DNA of 64,000 nt from an uncultured Pelagibacteraceae bacterium (lineage in GTDB: Bacteria; Pseudomonadota; Alphaproteobacteria; Pelagibacterales; Pelagibacteraceae): contig CACGBZ010000002.1 of the NCBI GenBank assembly GCA_902571425.1, forward strand, positions 62,001 to 126,000. Direction: 5' to 3'. Below, piece by piece: positions 8,203 through 16,638 of this stretch (positions are counted from its first letter, which is position 1; every line of letters starts with the position of its first letter). Position numbers and translations under genes: made by a program. The notes beneath the pieces are model-generated. The model was not told where the DNA came from. It did not search any database and saw only the letters and a program-made list of their open reading frames with translations.

Positions 8203-8640
8203 ATGAATACCTCTACATTTCATTGGTCTTGTAAACATACCTGGAAAAGAAGCGCAAAAAATACAACTTGGTGTGTAATTGGTTGTGCAATTGGTGACTT
8301 TGGAACAATATTGTTTTTTCAACTAACTCAAATTCCTTTTCCAGTTTTAGGAATAATGATTTTAGCAATTATTAACGGGTTGATCACAAGTATTATTTTA
8401 GAAACAATAATTTTAATGACACAAAATTTTAATTTTGTTAACGCATTCAAAACTGCTTGTGGAATGAGTTTAATTTCAATGATCAGTATGGAAATTATGA
8501 TGAATTTAACTGACTATGTTTTAACTGGAGGAGCAATTTTAACATGGTGGGTGGTGCCAATAATGCTGATTGTAGGTTTTTTAACTCCTTGGCCCTATAA
8601 TTATTGGAGATTAAAAAAATTTGGAAACGCTTGTCATTAA
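8203..8640 (+). CDS. DUF4396-like membrane protein
   Basis: A 145-residue protein with four hydrophobic segments and an N-terminal SCKHTWKRSAKN followed by a GCAIGDFGTI helix. The ending FLTPWPYNYWRLKKFGNACH resembles the conserved C-terminus of DUF4396 proteins, which often sit beside copper or thiol-metal genes. Cys/His pairs lie at both ends (SCKH, NACH) and could bind metal. It starts 22 bases from the divergent persulfide dioxygenase-like gene. The domain assignment is from memory of the family and function is unknown. Confidence 0.72.
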   Translation: MNTSTFHWSCKHTWKRSAKNTTWCVIGCAIGDFGTILFFQLTQIPFPVLGIMILAIINGLITSIILETIILMTQNFNFVNAFKTACGMSLISMISMEIMMNLTDYVLTGGAILTWWVVPIMLIVGFLTPWPYNYWRLKKFGNACH

Positions 8641-8642
8641 GA

Positions 8643-9170
8643 TTAAAGAATTCTTTTTAATAAATTGTCCCCAAAAAATAGTTTGTGAATAATAACAGCA
8701 GTTATATGAAGCACTATTAAACCGATAAGTGTATAATTTGAAAGAATATGAATTTCATAAAACTGATCTGCTAAATCAAAATTTTCATTTATTTGAATCT
8801 CTCTAAATATTATTGTCAATGTTTCCCCATTAAATAATTTTTTTAATATTCCCGAAATTGTTATTGCTAATATAGCAATATATAAAAGCACATGGTTCAT
8901 CTTTGCTAAAAACCTTTGTCCTTTAAAAATACTTGGATCTAATTTTGGAGTTGGATTAAGTATATTATTTATTAACCTTATTATTATTATATAAAAAACA
9001 GTTAAACCTAATGTAACGTGTATATCTTCTATGGTTATTCTTTGATCACCAAAATCTAAATCTACTAGATAAAAACCTAAAGGTATTTGTATGAATAGAA
9101 TAGCTGCGCTGAGCCAATGTAACACCTTTGAGATAATACCATACTCTGTTAGGGTATTTGTTACATGCAT
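8643..9170 (-). CDS. cytochrome b561 family protein
   Basis: A 175-residue four-helix membrane cytochrome. Candidate heme ligands are His18 (VLHWLSA), His51 (EDIHVTLGL), His93 (MNHVLLY) and His155/162 in the last helix. The prokaryotic b561 family transfers electrons between quinol and periplasmic acceptors or superoxide. The start codon overlaps, head to head, the start of the cytochrome c' gene (the palindrome ATGCAT at 9165-9170), so the two cytochromes are divergently paired. No downstream Met is available as an alternative start. Confidence 0.92.
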   Translation of the reverse strand: MHVTNTLTEYGIISKVLHWLSAAILFIQIPLGFYLVDLDFGDQRITIEDIHVTLGLTVFYIIIIRLINNILNPTPKLDPSIFKGQRFLAKMNHVLLYIAILAITISGILKKLFNGETLTIIFREIQINENFDLADQFYEIHILSNYTLIGLIVLHITAVIIHKLFFGDNLLKRIL

Positions 9171-9632
9171 GATTTATTTAATCACATAAAAAAATATATT
9201 AAAATAATTTTATTCTCAATTTTAAGCGTATTTTTCGTCTCATCTTCCAATGCTGAGTTGACAGTTGAAGATATTATTAAAAGTAGACAAGCATTGTTTA
9301 GTAAAAACTATAGTACAGCTAAAAGGGTTCAGGCTTTCTCTTCAAAAGGAGATTTTGAAAAAGCAAAAAAACTTATGATAGAAATGAGTGAAAATTATAA
9401 AGTTTTGATAGATCTATTTCCCGAAAATACACAAGAGGGTTTTGATACTGAAGCTTTACTCACAATTTGGGATGAAAAAGATGATTTTAATGCATTAATG
9501 ATAAAAGCATCTGAGGATATGATAAAACTTACATCTGTAATTGAAGACGCCGATGATATAAGAGGAACCTTAAAACAATTTATGTGGAGTAATTGTAAAG
9601 CTTGTCACAGTAGGTATAGAGAAGAACATTAG
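9165..9632 (+). CDS. cytochrome c' family protein
   Basis: A 155-residue exported protein: signal peptide to about residue 30 (ILFSILSVFFVSSSNA), then a four-helix-bundle body and a C-terminal heme-binding CKACH at 144-148 followed by SRYRE. A CxxCH close to the C-terminus is diagnostic of cytochrome c'. These periplasmic pentacoordinate hemoproteins bind NO or act as electron carriers, often with a b561 partner, which here is encoded divergently with overlapping starts. Confidence 0.92.
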   Translation: MHDLFNHIKKYIKIILFSILSVFFVSSSNAELTVEDIIKSRQALFSKNYSTAKRVQAFSSKGDFEKAKKLMIEMSENYKVLIDLFPENTQEGFDTEALLTIWDEKDDFNALMIKASEDMIKLTSVIEDADDIRGTLKQFMWSNCKACHSRYREEH

Positions 9633-9645
9633 TTATTAAGTAAGA

Positions 9646-10173
9646 ATGATACCTCAAAAAGTTAAAGATCATATTGAAGAATATATTAGCCAGGAAGTAT
9701 ATGTTCAGGTAGCTATTATTAAGGGCAAAGAGAAGGTTTCAACAGAAACAGCTATTGATAAATATTTTAACACAAATCACTTTAAAGATTTTTCAGAAGG
9801 TAAACCTTATTTTCACTTCATTGATGGATTAAGAGATAAATGTCTTGGAAAACTTAAAGATTCACCCATGAGAGACAAAAAAACTAAGGATGAGACTATA
9901 AAATTATTACAGAAAAAATTAAATGATTTAAGTGACGATGAGCTTGAAGACACTTACTGGGAAATAGAAACAGGAGAGTTTTTTTCAGGAGATCAAATAA
10001 AAGAATTAGAAATTAATTGCAGTGAATTAATTAAAGAGCTTAATCTTTTAAATAAAAATAAAAAAGAAGTTCAAAAAACCATCATGAATTTTTGTGAAAA
10101 CTACGAAAAGTTGTGTCAAAAAAAATATCCAGAAGCTCCACTTCCACTAGAAATATTAAAATCTGTAAATTAG
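9646..10173 (+). CDS. hypothetical soluble protein
   Basis: A 175-residue, highly charged protein with no signal peptide or membrane segment; it starts 13 bases after the cytochrome c' gene. The second half is rich in Lys/Glu/Leu with heptad-like spacing (about 90-150), suggesting helices or a coiled coil. It ends with KLCQKKYPEAPLPLEILKSVN. I do not recognise a family. Codon and base usage match its neighbours, so it looks like a real resident gene rather than a recent import. Confidence 0.72.
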   Translation: MIPQKVKDHIEEYISQEVYVQVAIIKGKEKVSTETAIDKYFNTNHFKDFSEGKPYFHFIDGLRDKCLGKLKDSPMRDKKTKDETIKLLQKKLNDLSDDELEDTYWEIETGEFFSGDQIKELEINCSELIKELNLLNKNKKEVQKTIMNFCENYEKLCQKKYPEAPLPLEILKSVN

Positions 10174-10266
10174 GTTTTTAAAGGGTTCGCTCTTTAAGCG
10201 TATACCTAAAGAGCTCCCTTGTATCGCCTCTTTAGCATTATAATTCCGAGAGGAATTTATTTTTTG
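10174..10266 (+). ncRNA. candidate structured RNA or 3'-UTR with competing stems and a terminator
   Basis: The 285-base gap at 10174-10458 is the largest in the window. Its first third holds four complementary segments: TAAAGGG (10179-10185), CTCTTTA (10190-10196), TAAAGAG (10207-10213) and CTCTTTA (10228-10234). The first pair closes a hairpin with a TTCG tetraloop; the middle pair and the last pair form alternative, mutually exclusive hairpins. The AATTCC-GAGA-GGAATT terminator follows at 10242-10266. The next gene is on the opposite strand, so this is either a free-standing small RNA or a regulated 3' end. No known RNA family was recognised. Confidence 0.45.
10242..10266 (+). terminator. 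intrinsic terminator with GAGA tetraloop
   Basis: A 6-bp stem AATTCC (10242-10247) / GGAATT (10252-10257) is capped by a GNRA-type GAGA loop and followed by a T-rich tail (TTTATTTTTTG). It would end plus-strand transcription from the cytochrome c'/hypothetical gene pair or from the candidate RNA in this gap. The rest of the gap, to 10458, is AT-rich; it holds AGCTGTTCAGCT and the 12-bp palindrome TAACTATAGTTA (10438-10449) but no gene I can support. Confidence 0.65.
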
Positions 10267-10458
10267 TTATATTTTTGAAATATGAGCTGTTCAGCTAAGT
10301 ATCAGGTGGTGAAAGTAATAACATAAACCTCCTTATATAAAAAAGGTAATTATAATTTATACAATTTCAATTAATTTATTTTAGTTTTGTGCAAATATAT
10401 TTATTGAATACAACCTAGTGCTTTAGTAGATTCCCGCTAACTATAGTTACTTCCTAAA

Positions 10459-11316
10459 TTATTTTTTATTAATTAATTCACTAATAAAATTTTCACCGTA
10501 ACCTTTATCAACAGCTTTTTGAAAATAATTTTTATTTACTTCAGCAACTTTTTCAGCTTCAGGAAAATCTTTTAACAAGTCTTGAATATAAGTTAAATCT
10601 TTTACAGAATTACTTGCCGTAAATTTAAATCCAGTAAAATCACCTTTTAAAAGATTGTCAAAAACTCTATTGAGTGCTGCAGAATTTCCAGAACCAAGTT
10701 TTGCAACATCAAATACTTTTTTTAAATCTAAACCCAGTTCTGTAGCACTTTTAGCCAAATGATTAACTAATGCAGCATTTCCAAGGGATAAAAAATTATT
10801 TAAAAGCTTAGATTTTGCTCCCATTCCAACAGGTCCAAAATGAAAATATTCTTTACAGAAAAAATTAAAGTATGGTTCAGCAATTTTAAAATTTACATTT
10901 GACGCTCCAACAATTCCTCCCAATATACCTTCCTCAGCTTGAACAGGTCCTCCCATTACAGGACATTCAACATAATTAATATTTTTTGCTTTGAATATTT
11001 CCTCAGTTTCCATTGAGCCAGTTTTGTTGTGAGTAGTGATATCAATAATTAAAGTTTTACTATCTAACATCGTAGAAATTTTTTCTGATATTGATTTTGC
11101 TATAGGAGTGTTGGTAACACACATAAACATTGCATCTAAATTTTTACTAGAAAAGTGTTCAAAAGATTTTACTTCTTCAGCTCCATCGCTAACAATTTTC
11201 TCAATTGGTTTTCTATTTTTATTAGCAATAACAAAGAGTTTATTTTTATGTTTTAAAATATTTTTAGCTATTCCATAGCCCATATATCCAACACCGATAA
11301 AGCCTATATTTTTCAT
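10459..11316 (-). CDS. NAD(P)-dependent beta-hydroxyacid dehydrogenase (3-hydroxyisobutyrate dehydrogenase family)
   Basis: A 285-residue enzyme with the N-terminal Rossmann motif GFIGVGYMGYGIAKN and the family signature around residues 115-130 (VECPVMGGPVQAEEG). The conserved substrate-side KLLNNF segment carries the catalytic lysine of the family. Members reduce or oxidise tartronate semialdehyde, 3-hydroxyisobutyrate or related hydroxyacids. It is the last gene of a minus-strand run with a DMT permease and a UxaA-like dehydratase, so a role in sugar-acid catabolism is likely. A second family member lies at 19608-20477. Confidence 0.9.
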   Translation of the reverse strand: MKNIGFIGVGYMGYGIAKNILKHKNKLFVIANKNRKPIEKIVSDGAEEVKSFEHFSSKNLDAMFMCVTNTPIAKSISEKISTMLDSKTLIIDITTHNKTGSMETEEIFKAKNINYVECPVMGGPVQAEEGILGGIVGASNVNFKIAEPYFNFFCKEYFHFGPVGMGAKSKLLNNFLSLGNAALVNHLAKSATELGLDLKKVFDVAKLGSGNSAALNRVFDNLLKGDFTGFKFTASNSVKDLTYIQDLLKDFPEAEKVAEVNKNYFQKAVDKGYGENFISELINKK

Positions 11317-11330
11317 TCAAACCTCACTAT

Positions 11331-12194
11331 TTAACTTTTTTTACCTTCTGTTCTTATGAACATAATACCAAAAACAATAATTCCTATCACCCCAACAATT
11401 TTATTATAATCAAAAGGCACGCCAAAAATTAAGAAATTAATAATTGTAGACCAAACTAATTGAGAATATTGAAAATTAGTTACAAATGACAAGTTAGAAA
11501 GTTGTATTGCGTATATAATTAAAGAATGACTTACAAAACCTGCCACACCTAGAATTACCAAATAAAGCCAAAAGATATTCTTCTCTAATGGCACCCAATT
11601 AAAAAATATAAAAATACTAAAAATTATTGCTCCTAAAATTGAAGTATAAAATATAGCAGCAAATGGATCATTATCACCAGATACAACTTTGGTAAAAAAT
11701 TGATAAAGAGCCCAGCAAATTGGAGGAACAATTGGGAATATTAAATCTAAACTAAATATTCTCATGCTTGGACCTAGTGAATAAACAATCGAGCCAAAGC
11801 TCAATAACATTAAAAATATACCCTTTGTACTCAAGATATCTTTTAGAAAGTATGCTGAAAGCAATGAAACGATTAAAGGAGCTGTAAAAAAAACAACATA
11901 AATATCTACCAAGTCAAATTTCTGCAAAGAATAGAACATAAATGTAGTAGCAGTAACCATTAATATTGATCTAATTATTTGTACTTTAAAATTTTTTTTT
12001 AAATTTACTTTTGGCTTAAAAATTAAAAAAAAAATAATTAAAGATACCAAGTGAAAAAAAAATCTTCCCCAAATTGCCTGAGTAACTGGCATTACCGTTC
12101 CAAGATATTTTGCTGTAGAGTCCATACAAACAAACATAAAAAAACCACCAGCGGCCAATAAAATTACATTAATTAAGGATGTTTGTTGAGGCAC
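11331..12194 (-). CDS. DMT superfamily (EamA) transporter
   Basis: A 287-residue protein with about ten hydrophobic segments in two EamA repeats; the first repeat begins AAGGFFMFVCMDSTAKYLG and contains the typical WGRFFFHL turn. EamA proteins export or import amino acids, nucleotide sugars or other metabolites. It lies between the dehydrogenase and the UxaA-like dehydratase with gaps of 14 and 12 bases, so it may carry a substrate or product of that pathway. The substrate is unknown. Confidence 0.9.
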   Translation of the reverse strand: MPQQTSLINVILLAAGGFFMFVCMDSTAKYLGTVMPVTQAIWGRFFFHLVSLIIFFLIFKPKVNLKKNFKVQIIRSILMVTATTFMFYSLQKFDLVDIYVVFFTAPLIVSLLSAYFLKDILSTKGIFLMLLSFGSIVYSLGPSMRIFSLDLIFPIVPPICWALYQFFTKVVSGDNDPFAAIFYTSILGAIIFSIFIFFNWVPLEKNIFWLYLVILGVAGFVSHSLIIYAIQLSNLSFVTNFQYSQLVWSTIINFLIFGVPFDYNKIVGVIGIIVFGIMFIRTEGKKS

Positions 12195-12206
12195 AGAAAA
12201 AATAAA

Positions 12207-13712
12207 TTACATTACAACGCCAACTTGCCAAGGATTAAACTCCTCGTCACCGTAGCCGTTGATTTCACTTTTTGATTTATTCCCTGAAGCAGTATTTACA
12301 ACTAATTCAAATATTTTCTGACCAACTTCTTCAACTTTTTCTTTTCCTTCAGCAATTGTGCCACAATTAATATCCATATCTTCTGACATTTTTTCAAACA
12401 TCGCTGAGTTTGTTGAAAGTTTTAAACTTGGAACTGGTTTACAACCAAAGCAAGATCCACGTCCTGTTGTAAAACAAATAACATTAGCACCTGATGCAAC
12501 TTGACCAGTTACAGATACAGGATCATAACCAGGAGAGTCCATAAAATTAAAACCTTTATTTTTTAAAGGTTCAGCATAATTTAATACATCTTGAAGGATA
12601 GAATTTCCTCCTTTTGCAACAGCACCTAAAGATTTTTCTAATATAGTAGTAAGACCACCTTTTTTATTTCCTGGCGCAGGATTGTTGTCCATAGAACTAT
12701 TATTAATTGAAGTATAATTTTTCCACCATTCAATTCTTTTAATTAGTTTGTCAGCAGTCTCTTGTGAGCTTGCTCTATTAATTAGCAAATGTTCAGCTCC
12801 ATAAATCTCTGGAGTTTCAGATAAAATTGAACTTCCACCTTTTTTAACCAATAGATCTGCTGCCACTCCTAAAGCAGGATTAGCAGTTATTCCAGAATAC
12901 CCATCAGAACCTCCACATTGAAGAGCTAGTGTTAAGTGACTTACTGGTTGTGAAGTTCTTTCGACATTGTTTGACTCAGAAAGTAAATTTTTAATTTGTG
13001 ATAATACTTTATCTACAATTTTTTTAGTTCCACCTTCGTCTTGAATTGTCAAAAAATGTATTCGGTTATGTTTTTTTAAAGATTCATCAAATAAACTTAC
13101 TTGGGCGCATTCACAACCAAGACCTATTACAAAAACATGAGAAAAGTTTGGATGATTTTTAAATCCGTCTATAGTTCTTTGGAAAATTTGCATTCCTTCA
13201 CTTTCTGTATTCATTCCACATCCAGTAGAGTGAGTAATTGGTACTATGCCGTCAATATTTGGATAATCTTTTAAAATGTCTGAATACTTAATTTTTTCAA
13301 CAATCATTTTAGTAACTGTTGCTGAGCAATTTACGGTACTCACTATTCCAATATAATTTCTAGTAGCAACCTGTCCATTATCTCTTAAAATTCCATTAAA
13401 GAAGGTGTCTGCTTTTTCATCAATAATATGTTTTTTATCTGTGACTTTAAAATCTCTTTTAAATTCTCTAAATTCTAAATTATGAGAATGAACATGTTGT
13501 CCTGGTTTAATATCATCTAGAGCAAAACCAATAATTTGATCATATTTTATGATTGGATCGCCTTTTTTAATAGTTTTTAAACAAACTTTGTGTCCAAAAG
13601 GAATTGGATCGATAGTGCTGATCTCATGACCTTCAATTTTAGTTTTTTCAGGAATAATAAATTGGCTAACGCCCACATTGTCATTCTTGTTTAAAACTAT
13701 TAGATTATTCAT
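12207..13712 (-). CDS. altronate/galactarate dehydratase family protein (UxaA/GarD)
   Basis: A 501-residue protein with an N-terminal SAF domain (about 1-80) and the UxaA/GarD catalytic body. Visible motifs are STGCGMNTE, GLGCECAQV, QCGGSDGYSG and FTTGRGSCFGCKP, whose cysteines may bind the metal. I chose the ATG at 13712 (MNNLIVLNKND), because family members begin right at the SAF domain; the extra 12 residues possible from 13748 look non-native, and a perfect TATAAT lies between the two ATGs. It removes water from a hexonate or aldarate. It is divergent from the IlvD/Edd gene, so the two dehydratases probably share a regulatory region. Confidence 0.9.
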   Translation of the reverse strand: MNNLIVLNKNDNVGVSQFIIPEKTKIEGHEISTIDPIPFGHKVCLKTIKKGDPIIKYDQIIGFALDDIKPGQHVHSHNLEFREFKRDFKVTDKKHIIDEKADTFFNGILRDNGQVATRNYIGIVSTVNCSATVTKMIVEKIKYSDILKDYPNIDGIVPITHSTGCGMNTESEGMQIFQRTIDGFKNHPNFSHVFVIGLGCECAQVSLFDESLKKHNRIHFLTIQDEGGTKKIVDKVLSQIKNLLSESNNVERTSQPVSHLTLALQCGGSDGYSGITANPALGVAADLLVKKGGSSILSETPEIYGAEHLLINRASSQETADKLIKRIEWWKNYTSINNSSMDNNPAPGNKKGGLTTILEKSLGAVAKGGNSILQDVLNYAEPLKNKGFNFMDSPGYDPVSVTGQVASGANVICFTTGRGSCFGCKPVPSLKLSTNSAMFEKMSEDMDINCGTIAEGKEKVEEVGQKIFELVVNTASGNKSKSEINGYGDEEFNPWQVGVVM

Positions 13713-13758
13713 AAATTTATTATATAACCAATAACTTAAACAAACCATTATTTAAATT

Positions 13759-15543
13759 ATGCCTAAAAAAAGAAAAAAGAGTTTCCGAAGTCAACAATGG
13801 TTCAATAATCCAAAAAACCCTGACATGACGGCTTTATACCTAGAAAGGTATTTAAATTATGGTCTTACAAGAAAAGAATTACAATCTGGAAATCCAATTA
13901 TAGGAATAGCACAATCCGGCAGTGATCTTTCTCCATGCAATAGGCATTTTATGTCTTTAAGCAAAAGAATTAAAGATGGAATTAGAAGAGCAGGTGGTAT
14001 TCCAATGGAATTTCCTACTCACCCAATTCAAGAAACTGGAAAAAGACCAACAGCAATGTTGGATAGAAATCTTTCTTATTTGTCTCTAGTGGAAGTTTTA
14101 TATGGGTACCCAATTGATGGAGTTATACTAACAACAGGATGTGATAAGACCACTCCAGCAGCCTTGATGGCAGCTGCGACCGTAAATATTCCAGCAATAG
14201 TTTTATCTGGTGGCCCAATGTTGGACGGAATTTATAAGGGAAAATTAGCTGGATCAGGAATGGTAGTTTGGGAAGCTAGAAAAATGTTAGCTAAAGGAGA
14301 GATTAAATATGAGGAATTTATGGATATGGTTTCATCATCCTCACCAAGTGCTGGCCATTGTAACACAATGGGAACAGCTTCTTCAATGAACTCAGTAGCA
14401 GAAGCATTAGGAATGTCTTTACCAGGAGGTGCGGTTATTCCCGCTCCTTACAGAGAAAGAGAACAAATTTCTTACGAAACAGGAAAAAGAATTGTTGGAA
14501 TGGTTTATGAGGATTTAACCCCATCAAAAATTATGACACGAAAAGCTTTTGAAAACGCAGTAGTAGTTGCAAGTGCTATTGGTGGATCCAGTAATTGCAC
14601 AGCTCATTTAAGTGCTATTGCAAAACATATGGGAATTAAATTTGATCTTTCTGATTGGCAAAAACTTGGGCACAACATTCCTTTATTGGTAAATTGCCAA
14701 CCTGCAGGAGAATACTTAATGGAAAGTTTTCACAGAGCTGGAGCAATACCTGCTGTAATGAAGGAGTTAATTAAAAACAAAAAAATTCACACAAACATAA
14801 AGACAGTTACAGGAAAAACTGTAGGAGAAAATTTAAGAAAGAAAGTTGATGTAGATAACAAAGTAATTAAAACATTTAAGAATGCATTGACTGAAAAAGC
14901 TGGTTTTTTAGTTATGAAAAGCAACTTTTTCTCATCTGCTATTATGAAAACATCTGTAATTAGTAAAGAATTTAGAGATCAATATTTATCAAACCCTAAA
15001 CAACCAAATGTTTTTGAATGTAAAGCTATAGTTTTTGATGGTCCTGAGGATTATCATAAAAGACTTAATGATAAGAAGTTAAAAATAGATGAAAACTCTT
15101 TATTAATTATTAGAGGTTGCGGACCTGTTGGTTATCCTGGATCAGCTGAAGTAGTTAATATGCAACCACCAGACAGATTATTAAAAAAAGGTATAAGACA
15201 TCTACCAACTCTTGGAGACGGAAGACAAAGTGGAACATCAGAAAGTCCATCAATACTTCATGTTTCACCAGAGTCAGCAGTAGGTGGAGATCTAGGAATT
15301 GTAAAAACTTATGACAAAATAAAAATAGACCTCAATAAAAGAAGAGTTGATTTATTGATATCTCAAGCTGAATTTAAAAAACGAAGAAAAAATAAAAAAA
15401 TATTTAAACCAAATAATCAAACTCCTTGGCAGGAAATATTTAGAAACACTGTTAGTCAATTGGATGATGGTGCATGTATTAATTCTCGAGGTAAATATTT
15501 AGACGTATCTCACACCAAAGGTTTACCAAGAGATTCTCACTAA
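13759..15543 (+). CDS. IlvD/Edd family sugar-acid dehydratase (arabinonate/xylonate type)
   Basis: A 594-residue iron-sulfur dehydratase. Cluster cysteines are visible in SDLSPCNRHF, TTGCDKTTPAA and SAGHCNTMGTASSMN. The N-terminus (QQWFNNPKNPDMTALYLERY) matches the pentonate/hexonate dehydratase branch rather than biosynthetic IlvD. Reaction: aldonate to 2-keto-3-deoxy-aldonate. It is the first gene of the plus-strand operon that continues with a D-2-hydroxyacid dehydrogenase two bases downstream. The exact sugar acid cannot be read from sequence. Confidence 0.93.
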   Translation: MPKKRKKSFRSQQWFNNPKNPDMTALYLERYLNYGLTRKELQSGNPIIGIAQSGSDLSPCNRHFMSLSKRIKDGIRRAGGIPMEFPTHPIQETGKRPTAMLDRNLSYLSLVEVLYGYPIDGVILTTGCDKTTPAALMAAATVNIPAIVLSGGPMLDGIYKGKLAGSGMVVWEARKMLAKGEIKYEEFMDMVSSSSPSAGHCNTMGTASSMNSVAEALGMSLPGGAVIPAPYREREQISYETGKRIVGMVYEDLTPSKIMTRKAFENAVVVASAIGGSSNCTAHLSAIAKHMGIKFDLSDWQKLGHNIPLLVNCQPAGEYLMESFHRAGAIPAVMKELIKNKKIHTNIKTVTGKTVGENLRKKVDVDNKVIKTFKNALTEKAGFLVMKSNFFSSAIMKTSVISKEFRDQYLSNPKQPNVFECKAIVFDGPEDYHKRLNDKKLKIDENSLLIIRGCGPVGYPGSAEVVNMQPPDRLLKKGIRHLPTLGDGRQSGTSESPSILHVSPESAVGGDLGIVKTYDKIKIDLNKRRVDLLISQAEFKKRRKNKKIFKPNNQTPWQEIFRNTVSQLDDGACINSRGKYLDVSHTKGLPRDSH

Positions 15544-15544
15544 T

Positions 15545-16513
15545 ATGAGGCCAAAAATATTAGTTTCTAGAAAAATCTCAAATTTAGCAGAAGAAAAGCT
15601 TCAAAAAGAATTTGAGGCAACACTTAATCCAAAAGATGAACCCATTCCAGAAAGCGAATTAATAAAATTAGTTAATGATTATGATGGAATGATTTCAACA
15701 GGTTTTGATAAAATTGGTGAAAATTTTTTTAATAATTTAAATGGAAAATTAAAAATTATAGCTCAGGTTGGTGTTGGCTATGATAATATTTCAATCAAAT
15801 CTGCAGAAGAAAAAAAAATTAAAATAACAAATACGCCTAATGTGTTAAATGAGGCAGTAGCTGAAACCACTATACTTTTGATTTTAGCCGCATCTAGAAG
15901 AATTGGTGAAGCTTACAATCTAGTGAGAACAGATAGCTGGAAAAATCAAAAACCAGATTTAACTAAATTTATGATTGGAAATTCTGTTACAGGTAAAACT
16001 TTAGGTATCATTGGAATGGGTCGCATTGGAAGAATGGCTGCAAAATCTGCTAGGGCATTTGGTATGAGGATTATTTATTATAATAGAAAAAAACTTTCTG
16101 ATGATCTGGAAGATGGTGCTAAGTATTACTCTGATATAAATACAATGCTACCAGATTGTGATTTTTTAAGTATTCACACACCTGCAACAGCTGAGACTAA
16201 ACATATTCTAAATTCATCAACAATAAGTTTGTTACCAAAGCATGCTGTAGTTATTAATACTTCAAGAGGATCAACTATTGATGATGATGCATTGATAGAT
16301 GCATTAGAAAATAAAAAAATTTATGCAGCAGGTTTAGATGTTTTTAACAATGAACCAAATTTAGATAAAAGATATTTAAAATTAGATAATTGTTTCGTTT
16401 TACCACATATCGGAAGTGCAACACACGAGACAAGATTAGCTATGAGTATGATGGCTGTTGATAATATTTATTGTTTTTTTAATAAAAAACCTCTTATTTC
16501 AGAAGTAGTTTAG
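15545..16513 (+). CDS. D-2-hydroxyacid dehydrogenase (glyoxylate/hydroxypyruvate reductase type)
   Basis: A 322-residue NAD(P)-dependent enzyme. The nucleotide-binding motif GKTLGIIGMGRIGR lies in the middle; the catalytic Arg is in INTSRGSTIDDDAL, the Glu in NEPNL, and the His in LPHIGSATHETR. It interconverts a D-2-hydroxyacid and a 2-oxoacid such as glyoxylate or hydroxypyruvate, a typical end step of sugar-acid breakdown. It starts two bases after the IlvD/Edd gene. A gap of 125 bases with a promoter-like AT tract separates it from the TRAP genes. Confidence 0.92.
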   Translation: MRPKILVSRKISNLAEEKLQKEFEATLNPKDEPIPESELIKLVNDYDGMISTGFDKIGENFFNNLNGKLKIIAQVGVGYDNISIKSAEEKKIKITNTPNVLNEAVAETTILLILAASRRIGEAYNLVRTDSWKNQKPDLTKFMIGNSVTGKTLGIIGMGRIGRMAAKSARAFGMRIIYYNRKKLSDDLEDGAKYYSDINTMLPDCDFLSIHTPATAETKHILNSSTISLLPKHAVVINTSRGSTIDDDALIDALENKKIYAAGLDVFNNEPNLDKRYLKLDNCFVLPHIGSATHETRLAMSMMAVDNIYCFFNKKPLISEVV

Positions 16514-16638
16514 AACAACTATAAGTTGTCTGTTCAATGAATATATATAATTTCTATATATAAAAATTAAATGAAATTATTGATCTCAAAAATCATTTAT
16601 GGTTAACTTTCAAAAAAAACATAAACGAGAGGAAGATA

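Noticed and set aside
10179..10200. Fragment of a tRNA or tmRNA (GGGTTCGC looks like a T-arm)
   Set aside because: The stem around the TTCG is explained by a UUCG hairpin and no acceptor stem, anticodon arm or CCA end can be assembled.
13713..13748. Longer N-terminus of the UxaA-like protein
   Set aside because: The added residues (MVCLSYWLYNKF) precede the SAF domain start used by the family and the DNA there looks like a promoter.
16514..16560. ACAACT-ATA-AGTTGT hairpin after the D-2-hydroxyacid dehydrogenase as a terminator
   Set aside because: The stem is short and there is no T-run behind it; such repeats occur by chance in AT-rich DNA.
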